Shown here: one piece after another, positions 20,600-30,020 of the stretch
Layout: each line of letters begins with the position of its first letter
Numbering within the stretch: position 1 is the first letter of the stretch
Source of the DNA: Protopterus annectens
Lineage: Eukaryota; Chordata; Ceratodontiformes; Protopteridae
DNA length: 64,000 nt
NCBI RefSeq assembly: GCF_019279795.1
Contig: NC_056727.1
Coordinates: 1,204,945,356-1,205,009,355 of the forward strand
Direction of reading: 5' to 3'
Position numbers and translations under genes: made by a program
Notes under the pieces: model-generated
What the model saw: only the letters and a program-made list of their open reading frames with translations
Told to the model about the DNA's origin: nothing
Databases searched by the model: none

Positions 20600-23021
20600 G
20601 CCCGATGCCAAGAGACATGGGTGCCAGACCTGGGGTGAATTTTGAAATTTTCATCCATTGGTCAAGGTTATACTTAGGATTAGGGATGGAGTCTGCTTCA
20701 TGTAGATGGGGGGCAGTTCCAGAGCATGGGGATTTTCTGAGACATATCTGTCTCACCAACATGTCTTGTATCACAAGCAAAATGTAAATCCTTGGATCTA
20801 GTAGTTCTGATGTTCATTTTGTGCATGTGCAAGAGGTCCGTCAGAGCTGGATCTGTGGATGCCTTTTATGACAGGCACAGACTGTCTTTCAGTAACCTAA
20901 AGGAGGACCAAGTAGAGAGATGACGCTTTAAGGTGATCTGTACAGGACAATGCGTTTATATCATGGATTATGTATATCTGGTCAGGTATATGCCAAAGGG
21001 GGTATTATAGTCTATGACGGGTCTGATAAGGGCCAAATAAAGTGGCACTTTGACTTCCTTGGACCTGGATGCCATGCCCTTACTTATAACTTGGGTGACA
21101 AAGATTTTTTTTACTACCTTAGTCACATGTTGGTCAAAGGTCAGATTACTGTCTACATGGGTTCCTAGAAACCAGACTACTAGATCAACACTTAGGAGTG
21201 TTTTACTGATGAAATAATTAGGGTGGGTGGCAGTTTTCCCAAAAGGCACTATAATGCATTCCTTGGCATCTAGTTTTAATCCGTAACTTTCGTACCAGTA
21301 ATGTGTCTGTTAGGCCCTCTTGTAAGATGTTTGTGACTGCAAATTTCTCCCAATTTGCAGTCATCTGCAAACTTGGTCAACCAAAGACCCTTGACATTAG
21401 CCTTAACCTTCAAGAAGTAGATGTTACACAGGAGTGGTCACAGCATGGAACCCTGAGGTACCCTGCCAGTGACCAGTTTCTTAGTAGAGGTGGCATCACT
21501 AATCCTGACTTCCTGGACCCAGTTTATGAGCAAGCTGGCAATACAGTGAGTTATGTAGGAGTTTATGCCCAGCTTGGGGAGTTTGTCAAATATTCCAGAG
21601 TAGGTACTGTATCATATGCCTTAGCCAGGTCCAAGTAGGCAGTATGTACCATTTTCCCCTCATATATTGCCTTGGTGACCTCCTCAAAGAAGTCCACCAG
21701 GTTTAGTAGGCATGACCTTCCCCTGACAAAGTCAAACTGGGCTGGTTCCAGTGTCTGAAGGTTGCCTATGTCTTTGATCATTTCAGTGGCTTTGCATAGT
21801 ACACTAGTCAAGTAATATGTCTGTAGTTTCGGGGGTCAGTTGATGTTCCATCCTTGTGAAATGCAATACATGTTGCAGTCCTCTGTTCTTATAGTACAAA
21901 GCCCGTTTCTGTGGCTATAGCTGAAAAGTGACTACAGTGGTCCTGATGGTCATGTTTGAAGCTATTTAATAGGCCTCCCAGGATATTGTTCGGGCCCGTT
22001 GAGGCTGTGTTTTTGGCCTTAGTAAGCACTGCCAGGATCTGCTCCCTTTTAACAGATGGAGGGGTATCTTGGGTATTTCATGAGAAGGAGGTAGGGGAGG
22101 ATAGTGGGTGAAGTCTGAGCTGAATTTGTCAGCCAGCAAATTCGCTATATCATGCTGTTCAGTTAAGGTGGCACCGCTGACCACCAGTTCAGCACACTGA
22201 TGTGTGCTAAGGTTTTTGGACATGGCTATAGAAGGCCGTGTGGTTGTCTTTAGCCTGTGAGGCTTTCTTGACCTTGTAATTGGCCTTGGTGGACTTGATT
22301 AATCCTCTTAGTTTCCTGTTTAATTAGGGAGCTCCTATCATCATGGGAGTTGCTCTTCCGGATTTTAGCCAGGACTTCATTCCTTTTGTTATATACCCTA
22401 TAGTGTGGCTTGTTTTCAGAGTTTTTGGGCTCACTTCTAGTGAGTACAGCAGCATCTGTACAGCATCTTTATGAACAATTCCACATAGGTTGCTATGAAC
22501 TCTGGGTTGGGAGGGGGCACTGAATTTTGATAAACTATCGCTTAATAGGATGTAGTTTGCTTTGGAATAGTTCCCAACTATTAAAGGGTTTGCTGGGGGT
22601 TACAGATTTGATTCTTTATTTCAAAAGAGACAGCTTTATAGTCTGAACCTCTGGTGCATATGTGCATTATCTGGTCAAGGGTCTTTGTGTTAAAGTTGGG
22701 AAATTGTTGTGTCTGTGATATGAGGTAGCGTACATTTCCTAGTCTAGAGAGGGATAGATTAAATCAAATAAGTCTACATAGGAGAGTAAGGCGAGTAACT
22801 CCAGTAGGTCTAGGTACAAGCTATGGGACTCTAAGGACACAGATGGTGACATACTTTGCTAGGATAAAGATGGTACTTTATCTATGGCGATTTTCACATG
22901 GATGAATTCCAGGGCATCTTCTTGTTTAACCAGAGTAGAATTACACATGTTGCTAATATAGAATGAGACTCCTCTGTCTTTTGTTCTTGTCCGTGTAGCT
23001 GATGGTCAATGTGAGGAAGCC
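20600..23021 (-). mobile_element. CR1-like LINE copy A, reverse transcriptase half
   Basis: CR1 elements encode one protein with an apurinic-type endonuclease and a reverse transcriptase. On the minus strand: the end of the endonuclease (22,800-22,480), DIANLLADKFSSDF (22,150), RSCLLNLVDFFEEVTK and YLDLAKAYDTVP (21,811-21,563), the FADDCKLGEI catalytic box (about 21,360-21,330, aspartates intact), SRSKEVKVPLYLALIRPVID (21,090) and the C-terminal DPALTDLLHMHK (20,860). It has many stops. It continues at 25,813 beyond an inserted PLE, and is the same family as copies at 33,819, 46,250 and 51,830. Confidence 0.75.
22815..23021. repeat. Left copy of a 205-207 bp direct duplication flanking a PLE
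   Basis: Bases 22,815-23,021 match 25,813-26,017 with one 2-base length difference (GACTCTAAGG against GACTAAGG) and one substitution (GCGATTTT against GCGACTTT). The duplicated text is endonuclease-coding LINE sequence. The PLE fills exactly the space between the copies. Confidence 0.9.
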
Positions 23022-23110
23022 GTAGAACAATTCCAAGGCACACCAGTAGCCAATAATCCAAAACTTCCAAACGAAAAGAGACCTTTATTGCAGCAGAACT
23101 TCTCCACACA

Positions 23111-23148
23111 GTAAGCGCTTTCACGTTGTATAAACGCTTCTTCAGACT
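23111..23148 (-). ncRNA. Hammerhead-ribozyme-like motif 5 (PLE family D end)
   Basis: Minus strand: AGT, CTGAAGA (23,144-23,138; the variable seventh core base is A), a stem with CGTT and AACG around a TATAC loop, GAA, AGCGCT (perfect palindrome), T, ACT. AGT and ACT give a three-pair stem I. It lies about 100 bases inside the 3' end of the element, the place where PLE hammerheads are known. Confidence 0.6.
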
Positions 23149-23394
23149 TCAACAAAATACATTGAAATTCAAGCCTTTATATACTATGGTTACCAAAGAC
23201 TTAACCAAGTAATCAATTAAACAATGTTTTGAGTTTTTAAAGTGCAAGTGCTCACTACAAACAAATACATAGAAAATACATAAAAAGTACGCAGAAGAAA
23301 TACTTAAAAAAATGCTTAAAAACTAAATAGGTATCATAGGTGTCCCATGCATTTAAAAACTATACTAAATATTCCATGTGGCACATTTAATCAT

Positions 23395-23892
23395 TCAATG
23401 CTTAAAAGCCTTGGCTACTAAAAATGGTTTTAAAGTAATTTTTTCATTTAGTCCATATTTATGTGCCTGTAGTCTGAGGATCCATCTATTTTCAACTTCC
23501 TCAGTACGATTTTTTATATTCCCTAACCTACTGGTGCTTTTTACTAATTCTAAAACTTTAAATTTAAAATGATGTAGAGACCCTTTCTCCATAATATGTC
23601 TTGCTAAGGCATTGGTGGTATCTTCTTTACTGACAGCATATATATGCTCTCTTATACGCTCACGCAGTGTACGATTTGTTTTTTCTACATAATATTTCTG
23701 ACAAAATTGACACTGTGCTAAGTAGACAAGATTTTTAGATCTACAATCAGCATAGCTCCTAAAAGTATAAACCCTTCCAGTGTGTGGGTGGGTGAAGGCA
23801 TTTTCCTCTGCTATGAATCTGCACTGATTGCAGGTCCTGCAGGGAAATGTTCCTGCTCTCTGTGACTTTGGATGTCCTATGTCTTTTTTCAT
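23395..23892 (-). CDS. PLE GIY-YIG endonuclease frame
   Basis: 165 codons. Residues 18-24 read CRTCNQC and residue 50 is another cysteine, giving a zinc-finger-like cluster. NLVYLAQC (54-61) is the GIY-equivalent strand and YYVEKTNRTLRERIREH (67-83) holds the YIG-equivalent plus the arginine helix; the glycine normally seen in YVGKT is glutamate here. EEVENRWILRLQAHKYG (131-147) supplies the glutamate-containing end. The first residues overlap the polymerase frame (23,759-23,892), so the true protein would arrive by a frame change and not from this ATG. The nuclease nicks target DNA in PLE integration. Confidence 0.8.
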   Translation of the reverse strand: MKKDIGHPKSQRAGTFPCRTCNQCRFIAEENAFTHPHTGRVYTFRSYADCRSKNLVYLAQCQFCQKYYVEKTNRTLRERIREHIYAVSKEDTTNALARHIMEKGSLHHFKFKVLELVKSTSRLGNIKNRTEEVENRWILRLQAHKYGLNEKITLKPFLVAKAFKH

Positions 23893-25153
23893 AGCATAAA
23901 AGCCTCTTTAGAGATCTCATGTTCCTATATGCTATATTGGGTGCCTCTTCCACTAAATTCTTGATTCTATCATCCATCACTAAAATTTTCCAGTTATTTT
24001 CTATAATCCTTCTGATCTGGCCATTTCTATTGGTGTATGGTATAAGCCTATTTTTCGCAGCGGATGGCTTTTTCATGTCCATAGTATTGTCTTCTGTCTT
24101 GTTATAAAAGAATGGTCTACCCCTATCTGATCTCAATTTATCACTTATAGCTATGGTGTCATGTACCACTTTCTTGTTATAACCTCTGGATGTAAAATCT
24201 CTTTCTAAGATATCCTTCTGGTTTATAAAGGCTGACTCATTAGTAGTTAGCTTAGATGCCCTAAGTGTTTGATTCTTAACTATATTCGAATAGATATGTT
24301 TAGGGTGCATGCTACTACGATGAAGGAAGTTATTCCTCCAACAAGTTTTCCTGAACATTTCAGTATTAATACCATTTGATCCCTTCGTCAACTGAACATC
24401 AAGAAATTGTATTACTTCACATGAGTAAGTACTTTGAAACTCTAGAAAATCAGTGGTCCCATTCAAATAACAGGGGAATTCAACTAGATCTTGTTCTGTT
24501 CCTCTCCATATTAAAAAAACATCATCTACGAAACGACTATAGTGTATTATATGCTCATTGAATAATAAATTGTTCAACACATAGGCATCCTCCCAGTATG
24601 CCAACACTAGGTTGGCATAGGAGTTTGCATAAGGGGTTCCCATTGCAACTCCCTTTTTTTGCAGGTAGTATTTATTCTCATACAACAGGACGTTATTTTC
24701 GAGGACTATTTCAAGCAGGGACATCCATCTTATAATCTTATTATTCTCTATGCCATTCTTAAGCAAGAACAGTCTCAAATATTCAATGCCAGTATTATTG
24801 GGGATTGATGTAAACAGAGATTTCACATCTAGAGTGACGAGAATATCGTCATTTCCAATCGGGTTGCTATCATTACATCTTGCAAGATTCTCTATGAACT
24901 GTTGTGTATCACGTAAAATATATTTTGTGTTTGTCACTATCGGTTTGAACTGTTTATCTAGAAATATAGATAGTGATTCAGTCAACCAGCCTTTGCTGGA
25001 GACTATTGGTCTAAGTGGTGGATCATAGATCTCTATGTATTTTTGGCAGGCCCCTAAAGGTGGGAACCAAGGGGTTCTCAACAAGGAAATATCTGTATAG
25101 TCCCATATCAATGACATTACTAAGGACCAAGTCATACAGCTGTCCATGCACAT
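23759..25153 (-). CDS. PLE reverse transcriptase frame
   Basis: 464 codons carrying the whole polymerase core. PPLRPIVSSKGWLTESLSIF at about residues 45-64, TLDVKSLFTSIPNN at 107-120 with the first catalytic aspartate (109), KKGVAMGTPYANSYANL at 166-182, and the polymerase box SRFVDDVFL at 206-214 with both aspartates. Then EVIQFLDVQLTKG and HRSSMHPKHIYSNIVKNQTL follow, typical PLE thumb wording. The first 25 residues overlap another frame, so the ATG is probably not the natural start. All catalytic residues look intact, unlike family B at 6,384-6,999. Confidence 0.85.
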   Translation of the reverse strand: MCMDSCMTWSLVMSLIWDYTDISLLRTPWFPPLGACQKYIEIYDPPLRPIVSSKGWLTESLSIFLDKQFKPIVTNTKYILRDTQQFIENLARCNDSNPIGNDDILVTLDVKSLFTSIPNNTGIEYLRLFLLKNGIENNKIIRWMSLLEIVLENNVLLYENKYYLQKKGVAMGTPYANSYANLVLAYWEDAYVLNNLLFNEHIIHYSRFVDDVFLIWRGTEQDLVEFPCYLNGTTDFLEFQSTYSCEVIQFLDVQLTKGSNGINTEMFRKTCWRNNFLHRSSMHPKHIYSNIVKNQTLRASKLTTNESAFINQKDILERDFTSRGYNKKVVHDTIAISDKLRSDRGRPFFYNKTEDNTMDMKKPSAAKNRLIPYTNRNGQIRRIIENNWKILVMDDRIKNLVEEAPNIAYRNMRSLKRLLCYEKRHRTSKVTESRNISLQDLQSVQIHSRGKCLHPPTHWKGLYF

Positions 25154-25760
25154 CCTTGATCAATTTATTCAACAAACTTGCACTTAAGGGACTGTATGTG
25201 TCCACTTCCGATAACATTAAACAAATTTTTCTGTTGTACATCTTCCTATCCATGATCACTATAGCTCCCCCTTTGTCTGCCTGTCTTATCACAATCTGAT
25301 CATTTCGCTGTAGATCTAGGATGGCTTTCTTCTCATCGATAGTGACATTAAAAAATTCAGATTTGCCTACATTGTTATTATACAACTCTATCAAATCATG
25401 CTCACAAGCACGTTCAAAAACTTCTAACAATGGATGTTGCTGTGGTACAGATACAGATGGTTTCCTAAATACATTACAATTCTCAGAGATCCTTGCATGT
25501 GGTGAATCTTCACCATATAGCATTTTCAACGCTATATTCCTGGTAAACAGTTTGATATCTACTATTAAATCAGTTACATCAGTAAATCCTGATGGAATAA
25601 AGCTCAATCCTTTGTTTAAAATGGATAATTCATGGTCATTTAGGTCATACCTTGAGATATTTACAACTAAGTTCTGTGTATCGATCTCAGGGCTTTTCTT
25701 TGCTTCTCGTATATTTCTTCTGTTCCCTTTCTTTTCTTCATGGCATTCTGTGGTGACCAT
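25023..25760 (-). CDS. PLE N-terminal frame
   Basis: 245 codons. ISRYDLNDHELSILNKGLSF then IPSGFTDVTDLIVDIKLFTR is the conserved PLE N-terminal region; KAILDLQRNDQIVIRQADKG then AIVIMDRKMY is the block just before the polymerase; and VENPLVPTFRGLPKIHRDL at the end is the first polymerase motif. The frame ends there, where the 464-codon frame takes over after a shift. The ATG at 25,760 lies about 50 bases inside the element's 5' edge, and a basic stretch (KKGNRRNIREAKK) follows it. Confidence 0.8.
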   Translation of the reverse strand: MVTTECHEEKKGNRRNIREAKKSPEIDTQNLVVNISRYDLNDHELSILNKGLSFIPSGFTDVTDLIVDIKLFTRNIALKMLYGEDSPHARISENCNVFRKPSVSVPQQHPLLEVFERACEHDLIELYNNNVGKSEFFNVTIDEKKAILDLQRNDQIVIRQADKGGAIVIMDRKMYNRKICLMLSEVDTYSPLSASLLNKLIKDVHGQLYDLVLSNVIDMGLYRYFLVENPLVPTFRGLPKIHRDL

Positions 25761-25812
25761 ATCCTTTTCTCTACTGGTTTGAAGGGGAGCGGAAAAGAAG
25801 GGAACCCCTCGT

Positions 25813-26017
25813 TACAAGCTATGGGACTAAGGACACAGATGGTGACATACTTTGCTAGGATAAAGATGGTACTTTATCTATGGCGACTTTCACATGGATG
25901 AATTCCAGGGCATCTTCTTGTTTAACCAGAGTAGAATTACACATGTTGCTAATATAGAATGAGACTCCTCTGTCTTTTGTTCTTGTCCGTGTAGCTGATG
26001 GTCAATGTGAGGAAGCC
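25813..26017. repeat. Right copy of the 205-207 bp direct duplication
   Basis: Begins TACAAGCTATGGGACTAAGG and ends GTCAATGTGAGGAAGCC, matching the left copy at 22,815-23,021 with two differences. Sequence beyond the right copy (26,018 onward) continues the LINE, as does sequence before the left copy. Confidence 0.9.
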
Positions 26018-27250
26018 ACTGAAGCCTTGGACTACTTTGTGGATTTAAATCCCATCTCAGTAACAGAATAGATGCTTATGTTCTCCAAAATAAGGAGAGT
26101 TTGTAGACTGTGGAGTTTGTTTAGGCTCCTAGCATTAAGCAGCAACACCTTTAGATTTGTTTGATAAACCTACTGACATAGCAAATAAAACCCAATCTGC
26201 CATTGCCTAAAAGAGGATACAAGGAGATGGATAAAGTTCTAACCAATACTTGGAAGCCTAGGGGAGACAGGTGCAAACCATCATTGCTAATCAATATGAT
26301 TTGTTAATCATATCCTCCCATGCTGATAAATACTGAATGCCCTGGAATGATCAGAAATAAAGCCAATCACTGAAGTCATTCACCTTTGGCATGTACTGTG
26401 GTATCATCCTTGGTGAAGGTAGAATGCCGCTCTGTGAAAGGCACATCCCTGCCCGAGACGCATTTTAACAATGTCTCTTTTCATATACTCCAGGAAGTAC
26501 ATCTCGGGTCATTAATGCCCACAGACTATTACAGAATCATACTGACTTGAGTGCACATGGAAATTGTTGGATCCTGACCTCCAGATAAGCAATTAAGCTT
26601 TATCTTTTCCTTGTTCAGTCTGAGTGGGGAATGTGTGCGTCATACAATGAAGTCACAAGATTCCTAAGTAATGTGTTTGCTTGCCTTATGGGCTTTGCTT
26701 TTGGGGCTTCACTGGGTGTAGGCATATGTCTGGTGTTTGGTGTTGATTTTAGGGAGTGCTTTAGAGAATGCAGAGGATAGACATTGCCATTTATAGGCTT
26801 AGGAGATATTTGAAGTTTAGAAGACTGCTTTTTAGTGCCTCAGCATAAGTTGGTCTATGCGTGTGGTGGACACTACATGAAGGAGGAGGACACCACATGG
26901 AGTAGATGTGTGCTCGTTCTTGACAACCTTGTTTGCATGCAAGATTTTTGCCTCCAGAGAAACTATGTGCATATCTTGCATACCGTTTCTTTAAGGATTA
27001 AATGGTTGTTTGTGAACACGAGACAATTATTACATTGCCTCAGGATGCCCACATCTACCAAGCTGGCTAAGGAGGCATTTGGAAATTCCATATCCATGTT
27101 GTTCAGGCCTGTATTTTTGTAGGCTACTGTAGGTAATGGACTGGGATATACAGAGGTCTTCTTGGGTGGTCTCTGGCGTTTGGCACTACAGTAGGTTAAG
27201 GTTTGACAGTACTGCTGTCAAATGTACAAACTAGCTGTCCTAAGCTGTCT
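25813..27250 (-). mobile_element. CR1-like LINE copy A, endonuclease start and ORF1
   Basis: Continuation of the LINE beyond the PLE. Minus strand: RGVSFYISNMCNSTLVKQED (about 25,980-25,920), an endonuclease segment, and further right an ORF1 part with HSSQYDSVIVCGH near 26,540, a broken form of DSVIVHVGVNDL seen in copy B. That wording belongs to the esterase-like (SGNH) domain of CR1 ORF1. The region 26,640-27,125 parallels 53,450-53,870. All frames are broken. Confidence 0.65.
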
Positions 27251-27429
27251 CCACACAATGGCTTTGCTTTAGCCACATTAAGTTACAGGTTTCTTTTTTA
27301 AAAGAAGTTTTATGGATACAATTTTTTTTCTGGGCATTTGTTGTCTGTACAGGACATTATTGTAATATCATCAAGAAAGATTGCTTCAGAGTGTAATGTT
27401 AGCAAAAACTACCCTGACAACAGAATTTC

Positions 27430-27700
27430 AAGTATTACTCTCTATACTACAGACTAAGAGGTGACCTGTGTCTAGCATACAAGGCATCCTCTGACCCATT
27501 ATGGATGGATTTACTGCACATCAGCAAATCAAATGGCTTCAAAAATACTCGGTCTGGGGATCCAAGACTCTTCTGTAACATCAATGGAATAGTTTGGAGG
27601 GGCAGGTATATTTTTCTGAGGATACCACTACTATAAAACAGACTCCCCATCCACATGACAAAGTTCATACCTATCCATTTTTGTGCATAATTTAGATATA
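27430..27700 (+). mobile_element. CR1-like LINE fragment F, C-terminal end
   Basis: Plus-strand reading gives RLRGDLCLAYKASSDPLWMD, LLHISKSNGFKNTRSGDPRL and NRLPIHM, the end of the CR1-family protein also seen at 36,220-36,400 and 46,310-46,570. It is opposite in orientation to the neighbouring copy A, so it is a separate short insertion or rearranged piece. Confidence 0.65.
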
Positions 27701-27774
27701 TGGGAGGGAAACTGAAAGCTAACCCAAGGACTGCTTCTGTACTACTAATGGACAGATGCTGATCCTAAATGCTT

Positions 27775-27985
27775 TATTCCATAAATAGTTCCTCTCAAAT
27801 TATCTATGGTATGATCCTAGTTATTCTCATTAGGATATTATAAAATTAGTAACTATGGGATGGGTAAGGCCAATCTAAAACTAAATAGGATAGGTTATTT
27901 CAAGCACAAAATAAATGTAAAATGGCTAGACTTAAAATGGCCCGCAAGTGCAGCTAACCTAGTACTTGACTGTGAACCTATAAAA
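27775..27985 (+). repeat. SINE-like repeat copy 2
   Basis: Carries the core GGCTAGACTTAAAATGGCCC...CTAACCTAGTACTTG (27,925-27,964) and about 140 bases to its left that match 19,676-19,860 inverted. It lies tail to tail with the SINE at 28,030-28,190. Confidence 0.65.
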
Positions 27986-28029
27986 GTGTGCTGAGCCTTT
28001 GACTGTTTTATCTATTATTAATCCTTCCT

Positions 28030-28190
28030 TTATTCCTTAGGTACACAGGCTCACAGATTAGTAAGAAGCTAACTACCGTTATGGGCCATTTTAAGCCTAG
28101 ACAATTATCCCATGTGAAAATCAAATCCTGTACCTTATATCTGTAAGGTAAGCACCTTAACCATTAGATCAACCTCCCAACCCTTAGACT
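28030..28190 (-). repeat. tRNA-derived SINE
   Basis: On the minus strand a head resembling tRNA (TGATCTAATGGTTAAGGTGC at about 28,172-28,153 as box A region, and a worn box B near 28,120) is followed by TTGTCTAGGCTTAAAATGGC, the module shared with the repeats at 19,676 and 27,775. The head is too degenerate for a working tRNA gene; a SINE is the better reading. Confidence 0.6.
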
Positions 28191-28577
28191 ATTTTCCATG
28201 TCTGATCACCTCCTTCCTTTCCTCTCTTGAACATGCGTTGTAGTGTTAATTGTTTGTCTTTGTTACAAATTATTCATTTTAATTTTCTTTTATGATTAGT
28301 AAAGTACATTTTAACAGTAAAGTTAGACATGTGGAGGGATACACGCTGAGTAATGTTCAAATGGCATTTGCTGCTCCATGTTAATTATATCTAACATTTC
28401 AGTAAAATGTTTTATACACAATTAAAACAAAACTACATACTTACTGTTAAAGCTTTACTGAGATAACATTTTCTTGTTGAAAAAGAATGGAGACAGACAT
28501 ATTACTGCATAACACAGCACAATGTCAGTACCTACAGCCTTCACTGTGATTGTGCACTATTAGAAAAAGCCTTACTA

Positions 28578-28760
28578 TCAACCAGAAGTGTCACTGGGCA
28601 CATTTGGCTTCTTGAAATAGAAATTCAGGTAATTTAAACCTTTATTTGCAATTTGGTACCAAGTTGTTTCACCTTTAGCACCAGTTATGTTGGTGCGAAG
28701 GCCAATTCCCAGCTTTTGACTCTGTTCACATTGAACAGTTTTCTCTGGCATCACATCCAT
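28578..28760 (-). CDS. Unrecognised 60-codon open stretch
   Basis: The peptide contains CEQSQKLGIGLRTNITGAKG then ETTWYQIANKGLNYLNFYFK and ends PNVPSDTSG before a stop. Its composition looks protein-like and not low in complexity, and it lies in what may be an intron or 3' region of the zinc-transporter gene, on the same strand. I do not recognise the family and see no clear splice acceptor. It could be a last exon, a processed-gene scrap or chance. Confidence 0.2.
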   Translation of the reverse strand: MDVMPEKTVQCEQSQKLGIGLRTNITGAKGETTWYQIANKGLNYLNFYFKKPNVPSDTSG

Positions 28761-29839
28761 CTCACTTTATGATGCTACTTGCAAAACTGTGTCACAATTT
28801 TACTTTATTTCCTTGCCTTCCATCAGTACATTGACCAACAAACAATTTCAGGCATCCTGGACTAAAAATAATTTTCACAGACTGAACTTATTTCTTACAC
28901 GCAAGTATGACGATAGCGACAACGTTTTCAAACTACTCCTAACAAGATGCAACAATGGAAACATTTAAGGTCTGTTGTTCTTCAGCAAAGTCTTTAGCTG
29001 CACACTGGCATTTGTTTGAAGCAGAAGTTTTCAAAAGCTCACTTTTGTAGTCTGCAAGTGTTTCAAATTCCTAAGTTATTAGATCAGAAACTACACAAGT
29101 TAATCTTCTTCTAGTGCAAATAGCAGCTTTAAAGGCCACTTTGGTCTAACACATGAGGAAGTAGTTACCTACTTCATTTCAAATTTAAATTTTTGTTTCA
29201 AATATAACTGCAGTAGCACTAGTAAGCATTATAAACTTTCTGAACAAAGTTTGCCTTGTGGTGGTTGTAGTCAGATGGCAGACATGGGCAAAACAAGTTT
29301 ATTCTTTCTAAGCCAAGGGATTTGCTTTTTAAGAACTACTCCAACTCAGCAAAATTCACCTGTATTTCAAATGGATCACTTCAATATACAGCCACTATGC
29401 ACCCACTAGCAGACTATTAAAAGCAATGGAAAACAGTGGAACCATGAAGTGTTACTCAAACATGTGTAAGAAGTACAACAGATATTTATAACAAGAAATA
29501 ACCACACCTAGATTGGTTAACTCTGTACTATGCTAACATATATGTTTGTGGGTTACTCTTATACGCACCAAACCTACTGAAAATTATGTGAGTGGCCTCC
29601 CGCCTAAGCTATTATTATTTTGCAAAGTTGCCAGTGCAGCATGTATTGAGCTTGTTGTAACATCTAACGTCTGCAACTGTAAAGGTTTTCTCTTACCATA
29701 CCGATGGACTATCTGCAGTACTGCAGTTGAAATGCCCAATTATCATTTTGCTGAACTGTTGACTACTGTGGTACTCTGCAAAATGCACCCTAGTAGCTAG
29801 CATACATTAAACATTTATCAAAAGTTAAATAAGAAATAC
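28761..29839. other. Probable host intron
   Basis: About 1.1 kb on the downstream side of the zinc-transporter exon with no recognised repeat or coding region. The next exon of that gene, expected to begin with a PEYK-like segment, was not found between 26,000 and 29,839. Confidence 0.45.
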
Positions 29840-30020
29840 CTTAAAAAATATTAAAAATGCAGCTACTAACACCCCAACACTCTGTACAAGGTCTCCAATC
29901 ACATGTATGAATGCTGCACGGACACTAGCATTTTGGTTACTGCTCTGAATAGATGGGCTCCCATCTTGATCATAGGTGCGTTTACGACTCTGATCAAAGT
30001 CCTGAAGAGTGAACACCATT
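29840..30020 (-). CDS. SLC30A-family zinc transporter, single internal exon
   Basis: The minus strand encodes NQNASVRAAFIHVIGD, LVQSVGVLVAAFLIFFK, which is the end of the histidine-rich loop and transmembrane helix 5 of ZnT proteins; HVIGD is the HxxxD pair that helps hold zinc in the transport site. The wording fits the vesicular ZnT2/3/4/8 group, with DLVQSVGVL closest to what I recall for ZnT4. The frame ends at K followed by GTATTT, a splice donor, at the place where relatives continue PEYK. An acceptor TCATTACAG precedes 30,020; a second, CTCTTCAG, would start the exon at 30,001 and give exactly 54 codons. ZnT proteins move zinc out of the cytosol. Other exons are not visible. Confidence 0.8.

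Larger units (their letters stand above)
23022..25812 (-). mobile_element. PLE family D, nearly complete
   Basis: A 2.8-kb element on the minus strand containing an N-terminal region, a complete set of reverse transcriptase blocks, a cysteine cluster, a GIY-YIG endonuclease and a hammerhead-like 3' end. Three overlapping reading frames cover almost all the coding length, so only two frameshifts separate it from an unbroken gene; this is the best preserved transposon in the window. It interrupts a CR1 LINE and is bordered by the long direct duplication. I infer fairly recent insertion compared with its neighbours. Confidence 0.9.

Noticed and set aside
28105-28190. Functional tRNA gene
   Set aside because: Box B is worn and the arms do not fold; it continues into a repeat module, so it is a SINE head.
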